Origin: Haloferax sulfurifontis ATCC BAA-897
GTDB lineage: Archaea > Halobacteriota > Halobacteria > Halobacteriales > Haloferacaceae
Direction: 5' to 3'
DNA: 60,961 bases
Assembly (NCBI RefSeq): GCF_000337835.1
Contig: NZ_AOLM01000026.1
Span: 1-60,961, forward strand
Positions within the stretch are counted from its first letter, which is position 1. Each line of letters starts with the position of its first letter. Positions 23,178 through 30,800 of this stretch are shown here, piece after piece. Under the pieces are notes generated by a model. That model worked only from the letters and a program-made list of their open reading frames with translations. It had not been told where the DNA came from and did not search any database. Made by a program: the position numbers and the translations under genes.

Positions 23178-24626
23178 ATGGCGTCGACACAACTCCAACA
23201 CGCCCGAGCGGGACGCGTCACCCCGGCGATGGAACGCGTCGCCGAGCGCGAGAACCGCGACCCCGAGTTCGTCAGGAAACAGGTCGCCGAGGGGCAGGCG
23301 GTCGTCCCCGCGAACCGGAATCACGACTCGCTCGACCCGATGGTTATCGGCCGCGAGTTCGCCACCAAGGTCAACGCGAACATCGGCAACAGCGAGACGA
23401 CGAGCGACCTCACAGGAGAGTTGGAAAAGCTCCACACCGCGGTCCACTACGGTGCGGACACGGTGATGGACCTCTCGACGGGGTCGAATCTCGACGAGAT
23501 TCGCGAGGCGAACGTCGCGTACTCGCCGGTCCCCATCGGCACCGTCCCCATCTACGAGGCGGTCAAGCGCGTCGACAGCCCCGCGGACATCACCCGCGAC
23601 CTGCTCCTCGAAATCATCGAGAAACAGGCCGAACAGGGCGTCGACTACATGACGATTCACGCGGGCGTGCTGATGGAACACCTCCCGCTTACCGACGGCC
23701 GGAAGACGGGCATCGTCTCCCGCGGCGGCTCCATCCTCGCCCAGTGGATGGAAGAACACGGCGAGCAGAACCCGCTTTTCGTCGCGTTCGAGGACGTCTG
23801 CGACGTCTTCGCCGAGCACGACGTGACGTTCTCGCTGGGCGACGGTCTCCGACCCGGCTGTCTGGCCGACGCCGGCGACGACGCGCAGTTCGCCGAACTC
23901 GACACGCTGGGCGAACTCACGCGGACCGCGTGGGACTACGGCGTGCAGGTGATGGTCGAAGGTCCCGGTCACGTCCCGATGGACCAAATCGCCGAGAACG
24001 TCGAGCGCCAGCAGGAAGTCTGCGACGGCGCGCCGTTCTACGTCCTCGGGCCGCTCGTGACCGACGTGGCACCGGGCTACGACCACATCACGAGCGCCAT
24101 CGGCGCGACCGAGGCGGGCCGCGCCGGCGCGGCGATGCTGTGTTACGTCACGCCGAAAGAACACCTCGGTCTCCCCGACCGCGAGGACGTGCGCGAGGGG
24201 CTCGCCGCCTACCGAATCGCCGCCCACGCGGCCGACGTGGCGACCGACCTCCCCGGCGCGCGCGACTGGGACGACGCGCTCTCGGAGGCCCGCTACGAGT
24301 TCGACTGGGCGCGGCAGTTCGACCTCGCGCTCGACCCCGAGCGGGCGCGGTCGTTCCACGACCAGACGCTCCCCGGTGACAACTACAAGGAGGCGCGCTT
24401 CTGTTCGATGTGCGGCGTGGAGTTCTGTTCGATGCGCATCGACCAAGACGCGCGCGAGGCCGACGGCGAGATGGAGGGCCTCGCGTCCGCGACCGACCTC
24501 GACGCGTCGCCGGCGGCCGACGCGAACCTCCCCCCGGTCGGCGCGCACGACACCGACCGCGTCCCCGACGAAATCGAAATCGGCGGCGTCACGTTCACCC
24601 CCGAGTCCGCCCACGGCGACGACTGA
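23178..24626 (+). CDS. thiC: Phosphomethylpyrimidine synthase (thiamine pyrimidine branch)
   Basis: 482 residues, a little shorter than many bacterial ThiC proteins, as is usual in archaea. Conserved features are [59 protein letters not shown] and the C-terminal Fe-S motif C-SM-C-GVEF-C (about 409-417). ThiC is an unusual radical SAM enzyme that rearranges aminoimidazole ribotide into HMP-P. An acidic tail of about 60 residues follows the cluster. Gene context (exchanger, UspA) does not suggest an operon with thiamine genes. The promoter contains overlapping dyads, possibly for a ThiR-type repressor. Confidence 0.95.
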   Translation: MASTQLQHARAGRVTPAMERVAERENRDPEFVRKQVAEGQAVVPANRNHDSLDPMVIGREFATKVNANIGNSETTSDLTGELEKLHTAVHYGADTVMDLSTGSNLDEIREANVAYSPVPIGTVPIYEAVKRVDSPADITRDLLLEIIEKQAEQGVDYMTIHAGVLMEHLPLTDGRKTGIVSRGGSILAQWMEEHGEQNPLFVAFEDVCDVFAEHDVTFSLGDGLRPGCLADAGDDAQFAELDTLGELTRTAWDYGVQVMVEGPGHVPMDQIAENVERQQEVCDGAPFYVLGPLVTDVAPGYDHITSAIGATEAGRAGAAMLCYVTPKEHLGLPDREDVREGLAAYRIAAHAADVATDLPGARDWDDALSEARYEFDWARQFDLALDPERARSFHDQTLPGDNYKEARFCSMCGVEFCSMRIDQDAREADGEMEGLASATDLDASPAADANLPPVGAHDTDRVPDEIEIGGVTFTPESAHGDD

Positions 24627-24701
24627 CGGCGGTTCGAGACCACGGACTGCTTTTCACCCGTGCCGGTGGCTTCTTTTCCCGCGTCGCTGAACGGGCTTCC
24701 A

Positions 24702-25736
24702 ATGGTCCTCGGCAGTCTCCTCCCGTCGTCGCCGCTCGCGAACGTCGCCGTGATTCTCCTGATGACCGCCCTCATCTGGCTCGGAAGCGGCTGGCTCGAA
24801 GCGTCCGCCGACCACCTCGCGTCGTACTACGGCCTCCCGGCGGTCGTGCAGGGCTCTATCGTCGTCGCCCTCGGGTCGAGTTTCCCCGAGTTCGCCAGCG
24901 TCGCCGTCGCCGCGGCCGGGGGCGTCTTCGACATGGGCGTCGGCGCAATCGTCGGCTCGGCCATCTTCAACATCCTCGTGATTCCGGCGCTGTCGGGGCT
25001 CGTCACCGACGGCCCCCTCGAGACCAGTCGGCTCGTCGTCTACAAGGAGGCGCAGTTCTACATGGTCGCCGTCGCCACGCTCGTCGTCACCTTCTCGCTG
25101 GCGGTCATCTACTTCCCCGTCCCCGACGGCCCGGCGCTGACGGGACAGCTCACCCGCCCGGTGGCGCTCATTCCCCTGCTTCTCTACGGGCTCTACCTGT
25201 TCATCCAGTGGCAGGACGTCTCGGAGTACGAAAGCGAGGAGGCGGGCGTCGCCGACGGCATCGGCCGCGAGTGGGCGCGGCTCCTCGGCGGCCTCCTCGT
25301 CATCCTCGTCGGCGTCCACCAACTGGTCGGGAGCGTCGAGTCGCTCAGCGCGACGTTCGGCGTCCCGACGTTCCTCGCGGGGGTCACCGTCGTCGCCGCC
25401 GCGACGAGCCTCCCCGACACGCTCGTCAGCGTCCGCTCGGCCGCCGACGGCAACAGCGCGACGAGCCTCGGCAACGTCCTCGGGTCGAACACGTTCGACC
25501 TGCTGGTCGCCATCCCCGTCGGCGTGCTCATCGTCGGGAGCGTCCCGGTGGACTTCGCCGTCGCCGTCCCCATGCTGGGCGTGCTGACGCTGGCGACCGT
25601 CCTGCTTTTCGGCCTGCTCCGGACGGACCTGTCGCTCACCCGGCTGGAGTGCTACGCCCTCGGCGCGGCGTATCTCGTCTTCGTCGGATGGGTCGTCGCC
25701 GAGACCGCGGGCGTCACGGGACTGCTTCGGAACTGA
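24702..25736 (+). CDS. Cation (Na+/Ca2+-type) exchanger
   Basis: 344 residues from the ATG at 24702; the GTG at 24660 would add 14 residues. There are about ten membrane helices with two alpha-repeats: GSIVVALGSSFPEFASV with IVGSAIFNILVIP in the first half, and VTVVAAATSLPDTLVSV with NVLGSNTFDLLVAIP in the second. The acidic residues in PEF and PDT are the usual ion-binding sites. The central loop is short. It likely exports Ca2+ or exchanges it for Na+ or K+; ion specificity is not visible. It begins 75 bp after thiC. Confidence 0.88.
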   Translation: MVLGSLLPSSPLANVAVILLMTALIWLGSGWLEASADHLASYYGLPAVVQGSIVVALGSSFPEFASVAVAAAGGVFDMGVGAIVGSAIFNILVIPALSGLVTDGPLETSRLVVYKEAQFYMVAVATLVVTFSLAVIYFPVPDGPALTGQLTRPVALIPLLLYGLYLFIQWQDVSEYESEEAGVADGIGREWARLLGGLLVILVGVHQLVGSVESLSATFGVPTFLAGVTVVAAATSLPDTLVSVRSAADGNSATSLGNVLGSNTFDLLVAIPVGVLIVGSVPVDFAVAVPMLGVLTLATVLLFGLLRTDLSLTRLECYALGAAYLVFVGWVVAETAGVTGLLRN

Positions 25737-25788
25737 CGGGGAAGCGGCCGGCGTCCGCCGACTCGGCCAGACGCCCGGCGACCCCGCC

Positions 25789-26715
25789 CTACTCGTCTCG
25801 CGGCTCTCTGACCGTCACCACCGGCACCGGCGAGGTCCGGACCAGTTTCTCGGCGACGCTCCCGAGCATGTAGCGGTCGAAGCCGGTGTGGCCGTGGGTC
25901 CCCATCACCACGATGTCAACGTCGTGTTCGTCGATGTACGCGAGGATGCCGTCGTGAATCGACACGTCGCGGCCGACCGACTTCCTGACCGTCTCGACGC
26001 CCGCGGTGGCCGCCGCGTCGCCCGCTTTTTCGACCGCATCGCTCGCGCGTTCTTCGAGTTCGTCGATGAGAAGCGGGCCGCGGATGTCCGCGCCGAAGGC
26101 GGCGACGTTGACGACCGACACCGCGTGGAGCGCCGCGTCGGTCGCCGCGGCCAACTCGCTTCCGAACGCGACCGCCGCGGTCGCACAGACGCTCCCGTCG
26201 GTGGGCGTCAACACGTCGGCGTAGGGGTACGCGAGGCCGGTCGCCGCGTCCGGCCGGACCGTGAGCACGGGCACGTCCGACCGGCGGACGACGCGCTCCG
26301 TGGTGCTCCCGAGGAGCAGTCGGCTCAGCCCCGTCCGCCCGTGGGTCGGCATGACCACGAGGTCGGCGTCCCGCTCGGCCGCGTACTCGGTGATGACTCG
26401 GTACGGCTCGCCGCGCTCGACGCTCGTCACGACCGACACGCCGGACTGCGACGCGCGGGCTTCGGCGTCGGTCACGAACCGCTCGCCGTCGGTTCGGCGG
26501 CGCTCGGTGGGGTCGGAACCGTCCGAATCGCCGGGGTCGGAAGCCTCGGTGTCGCCGTCCCCGTCGCGAAGATTCGGCCGGCGCTCGGGTTCCGCCGGGG
26601 CGACGTGCAGTAGGTGGAGGGTCGCGTCGTGGGCGGCGGCGATATCGACGACGTGGTCGAGGACGGCGTCCGCGCCGTCGCTCCCGTCGGTCGGAAAGAG
26701 GAGTCGGTCGAACAT
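25789..26715 (-). CDS. Tandem universal stress protein (two UspA domains)
   Basis: 308 residues with two Usp domains. Domain 1 (1-150) begins FDRLLFPTDGSDGAD and ends in MPTHGRTGLSRLLLGSTTERVV; domain 2 (about 165-305) begins DVLTPTDGS and ends in MGTHGHTGFDRYMLGSVAEKLV. Both have G-x2-G-x9-G-S/T ATP-binding motifs. An acidic insert (about 45-70) lies in domain 1. Usp proteins bind ATP and aid survival under stress; no partner is known. The promoter has a striking inverted repeat around its TATA element. The gene is convergent with the exchanger. Confidence 0.9.
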   Translation of the reverse strand: MFDRLLFPTDGSDGADAVLDHVVDIAAAHDATLHLLHVAPAEPERRPNLRDGDGDTEASDPGDSDGSDPTERRRTDGERFVTDAEARASQSGVSVVTSVERGEPYRVITEYAAERDADLVVMPTHGRTGLSRLLLGSTTERVVRRSDVPVLTVRPDAATGLAYPYADVLTPTDGSVCATAAVAFGSELAAATDAALHAVSVVNVAAFGADIRGPLLIDELEERASDAVEKAGDAAATAGVETVRKSVGRDVSIHDGILAYIDEHDVDIVVMGTHGHTGFDRYMLGSVAEKLVRTSPVPVVTVREPRDE

Positions 26716-26725
26716 GGTTCGATAT

Positions 26726-26753
26726 CCTCAGCGAACGCACATAACCGCTGAGG
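26726..26753 (-). promoter_or_regulatory. Perfect 8-12-8 inverted repeat around the TATA element of the UspA gene
   Basis: CCTCAGCG (26726-26733) and CGCTGAGG (26746-26753) are perfect complements with 12 bp between. The inner 12 bp include GTTATG (rc of 26740-26745), about 27 bp before the ATG at 26715, so the repeat straddles the promoter core. It is a strong operator candidate. Confidence 0.65.
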
Positions 26754-26895
26754 TGGGTTCGCTCGAAGTGAGAACGCGAGTTCGCAGTCCGCGGCCGACG
26801 CGACGAAGCCGATTCCGCGCCGCAGAGGGTCCTGTGCGTGTGATTTCGCACCGCCAGAGGGGAACTACTATTACAGCGGTGTCATATCGTTCACC

Positions 26896-27690
26896 ATGGA
26901 CGGGGTCGTGGACGAACTTCGGTGTCTCGTCACCTCACCGAACCGGTTAGCGGCGCTCCGGGCGCTCGACGAGGGACCGGCGACCGCGGGCGAGTTGCAG
27001 GCGACGCTCGACACGTCGCGGTCGACGGTCTGGCGGGTGATGAAGTCGCTCTCCGAGCGCGGTTGGGTCGCGAAGTCGGGCGAGGAATACGAGATTACGC
27101 CGCTCGGGGTCGTCGTGGTCGAACAGCTCCAGTCGGCCATCTCGACGGTCGAGGCGGCGACGGCGTTCGCCGAGAGCGACCTCCTGCGGTGGCTCCCGCG
27201 GGACGACTTCGGGTTCAATCTCGGCGCGCTCGCGTCCGCGACCGTCGTGGCTCCGACGCCGAGCGACCCGCAGGCCCCGTTGCGGCTCGCGGTGTCGCAC
27301 GTCGAGTCGGCCGACAGAATCCGCATCCTGACCCACGCCGCCTCGCCGGACGTGCTCGCGACGATTCACCGCCGCCGGAACGACGACATCGACGTCGAGG
27401 TCGTCATGACCGACGGGGCCTACGAGGCGATGGCGCGAAGCGAGAAGACGGCGAGGCAGTTGGCCGACCTCTTCGACGCCCCCGGCATCTCTCTGTACCG
27501 CTACGAGCGCGTGCCGTACGTCCTCTCGATTCTCGACGCCGACCGCGTCGGCATGGGCGTCGTCGACGACCACGGCCGCCCGCGCGCGGTGCTGGACGCC
27601 GAAGCCGACGCCGTGGTCGACTGGGCCCGTTCGACGTACACGCGGTATCGAGCCGAAGCGACGCCGGCCGACCGCGACGCGTTTCTCTGA
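26896..27690 (+). CDS. FilR1-type winged-helix regulator
   Basis: 264 residues. The N-terminal winged helix (about 1-75; SPNRLAALRALDEGPATAGELQATLDTSRSTVWRVMKSL) is followed by a FilR1/DUF1724-like domain (about 95-250) with ADRIRILTHAASPDVLATI and LYRYERVPYVLSILDADRVGMGVVDDHGRPRAVLDA. FilR1 was described in methanogens and the family is very common in haloarchaea; effectors are unknown. A TATA element at 26866-26872 lies about 27 bp before the ATG. It is divergent from the UspA gene and may act on the operator there (inference). Confidence 0.85.
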   Translation: MDGVVDELRCLVTSPNRLAALRALDEGPATAGELQATLDTSRSTVWRVMKSLSERGWVAKSGEEYEITPLGVVVVEQLQSAISTVEAATAFAESDLLRWLPRDDFGFNLGALASATVVAPTPSDPQAPLRLAVSHVESADRIRILTHAASPDVLATIHRRRNDDIDVEVVMTDGAYEAMARSEKTARQLADLFDAPGISLYRYERVPYVLSILDADRVGMGVVDDHGRPRAVLDAEADAVVDWARSTYTRYRAEATPADRDAFL

Positions 27691-27810
27691 GGCGGGGTGG
27701 TCCGCCGCCGCGACCGACCACTCGACAGCGACGCCGTTCACCGGCCGGCATCCCGCGAGTCGAAACGCCGTTTCACGCCCTGAAACACCGCTGTGACGTC
27801 AGTAACACAG

Positions 27811-27818
27811 AATTATAG
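27811..27818 (+). promoter_or_regulatory. Probable TATA box of the thioester-protein operon
   Basis: AATTATAG lies 75 bp before the start at 27893. A leader of roughly 50 nt follows and ends with GGAGGGA at 27875-27881, a Shine-Dalgarno sequence. This leadered layout is unlike the leaderless genes around it. Confidence 0.45.
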
Positions 27819-27892
27819 CCCCGCCGTGATGACACACGGTATCAGTCCGGATTTCGTGAGTATCGCGGGTTTCGGAGGGAACACGGTGGGGC

Positions 27893-30800
27893 ATGACAAC
27901 ACGCTATCGACATCAGGTAGGGGCAGTATCGCTCACGATTATCGTCCTCGTCTCGCTTTCGAGTCCGTTCGTCGCGGTCTCGGGGGCGGCGGCCGGGGGG
28001 TCGCTCGCGGGGTCGGTCGACCGCGCGACGGGCGCGCCCGCCGCGAGCGACGTCGTCCTCGCGGCGACCGAGGGGAGTGAACCGACCAACGACGAGCTAT
28101 CGGCACAGGGGGCGTACAACCTCACGGGGCTCCAGTCGAACGCCACGTACGACGTGAGTTACGTCGCCGCTAACGGGTCGCAACCCGGCTCGCCCGGCGC
28201 GTTTCCCCGGGACGGCTCGCCCGACGTGTTCGCGCTCCAGCGAGCCTCGCCCGGCGCGACCGCCGACCTCGGGAACGCGGCGCTCCCGGACGCGCACGTG
28301 GTGAACCTCTCTGTCGTCAACGAGACCGGCGCGCCCGTCTCGGGGGCGGCCGTGGCCTTCCAGCACACGAACGCGAACGGCGCGACGGTGAACACCTCGC
28401 AGTTCGGCGAGTGGTTCCTCACCGAGTCCGACGGCGACGTCCACCTCTCGAACGGGACGGCCGGAATCGAACTCACGGGCAACGTGACCGTCGCCGTCGC
28501 CCCGCCGCGACGACTCAGCTACGACGGCGGACTCGAAGGCGAGCCCGTCTCGTCGTCGAGCGGCTACGTCCAGCGCGTCTACACGAGACAGCTCGACGTG
28601 ACGGGCGACGAGACGGTGACGGTGACGCTCGAAGAGGCCGAGCAGTCGGGGGCGACCCTGACCGCGAACGAGACGGCCCCGGCGCTCGGGGTGCCGGTCA
28701 ACGTCTCCCTGTCGAACATCACGGGCGAGACGCCGTCGTTCTACACGTGGACGGTCGACGGCTCCTACGCGGGGTACACGACGCATCCGGACGCGAGCCT
28801 CGTCCTCACCGGCTTCTCCGACCCCGGTCCCCACACCGTCGCCGTCACGGCGCGGAGCGGGAGCGAGCAGTTCCTCTTCGAGGAGTCGCTCACGCTCGAC
28901 GCGGCGACGGCCGGAGACGGCACGCTCACGGCCGCACCGACGCCCGCCCGCGCGAATCTCGATACGGTTCGGTTCTCCCTGGCGAACGTCTCCGGCGTCG
29001 GCGACGGCGACTTCTACACGTGGACGTTCGGCGACGGCGACCGCGCGTCCACCCGACACCCGAACGCGACGGCGAACCACACCTACGACGCCGCCGGCGC
29101 GTACAACGCGACCGTTCGGGTCCGCGACAACCGCACGGAGGCGCTTCTGGTCGAAGAGACGCTCCGACTGAACGTGACGGCCGCCGGGTCGGGGACGCTC
29201 GTCGCCGCGCCCGACGCGCTCACCGAGGGCGAATCGGTCGCGTTCGCGGTTCGGAACGTCTCGCTCGCGGCCGGTCAGTCGGTCGGCGAGTACCGCTGGG
29301 ACTTCGACGGCGACGGGACCGCCGACGCGACGACCGCGGCCAACGAGACCGCCCACGCCTACGCCGACCCCGGCACCTACGACGCCGCCGTGACCGCCGC
29401 GAACGCGAACGGAACGCCGCTGTTCACGACCTCGGCGACGGTTGACGTCGCCGCCGAGGAGTTCGCCGCGCCGACCGACGGCTGGCCGCAGTTCGGCTAC
29501 GACGACGCCAACACCGGCGCGAACGTCGCCGGCGTCGGCCCGGCCGGACCGGTCGAGGTCCGCTGGAACGAGACCACGTCCACGCTCTACTCGCGGTCGC
29601 CGACGTTCGCGGACGGGCGGGTGTTCGTCGCCAACGGCTACGGTATCGTCGCCCGCGACGCCGCGAACGGGTCGACGCTGTGGTCCGCGAGCGCCTACCC
29701 CGACGAGGTGACCGCCCCGCCGACCGTCGAGGGCGACTCGGTGTTCGTGAGCAGTTACAACGACGCGGCGAACAACGAGCGCGACACGCTCACCGTGTTC
29801 GACGCGACCGACGGCACCGAACGCTGGTCGGTGTCGGTTCCGGCCGACAGCGACGGCCTGTTCACCGACGGCGAGCGGCTCTCCGCGCCGACGGTCACGA
29901 GCGACGCGGTCTACGTCGTCTCGGAGGCCGAGGACTCGCTCTACGCCATCGACCGGGGCACGCGCTCGCTCCGCTGGCGGAAGAACCTGACCGAACTCGC
30001 AACGACCGGGAACGCGCAGGCCGTCCCCGCGGTGGCGAACGGCACCGTCTACGTGACGCAGGGCTGGGACGGCGCGCGCTACACCGGCTTCGGCTCGCAC
30101 CTCTACGCCTTCGACGCCGACACGGGCACCGAGCGGTGGAACCGGAGCCTCTCGAACCACCGCGGTGCGGCACCCACCGTCTCGGACGGCGTTCTCTACG
30201 TCTCGACGTACGGTTCGCTCGTCGCCTTCGACGCGGCGAACGGCTCGACGCTGTGGTCCGCGGCCGCCGGCGAGACCGAGAGCCGCTCGTCGCCCGCGGT
30301 CGCCGACGGCGTCGTCGTCGACACCCGCGGCGGCTACGACGACGACGAGAAAGGCGTCGTCGCGCTCGCCGCGAACGGCTCGCGCGCGTGGAGTTACGAC
30401 ACCGACAGCGCCGTCCTCGGCGCGCCGGCCGTCCTCGGCGACACGGTCTACGTCGCCGAGTTCGACGGCACCGTCCACGCGCTCGACCTGCAGACGGGCG
30501 CGCCGGTGTGGAACGACTCGCTCGACGCCCCCGGCTTCGACACCACCGTCGCGAGCGCGGTCGTCGGCGGCGACGGCTGGCTCTACGTCCAGACCGGGTC
30601 GTCGTCCGACATCAACCGCTCGCTCGTCGCCCTCGGCGACGTGGAACCCCTCGCGTCCGTCTCTGGGTCGCTCTCGGCGACGCCCGCGAACCCGCGGCGC
30701 GCCGTCGAGAACGTCACCTTCGAGACGACCGCTTCGGGCGATACCGCCAGCATTGACGCCTACCGCTGGTCGTTCGGCGACGGCGCGACCGCCGAGACGA

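Noticed and set aside
25486..25497. Perfect CGAACACGTTCG inside the exchanger gene
   Set aside because: It encodes the conserved GSNTFDL motif of the exchanger repeat and has no start codon at a useful distance, so it is a coding coincidence.
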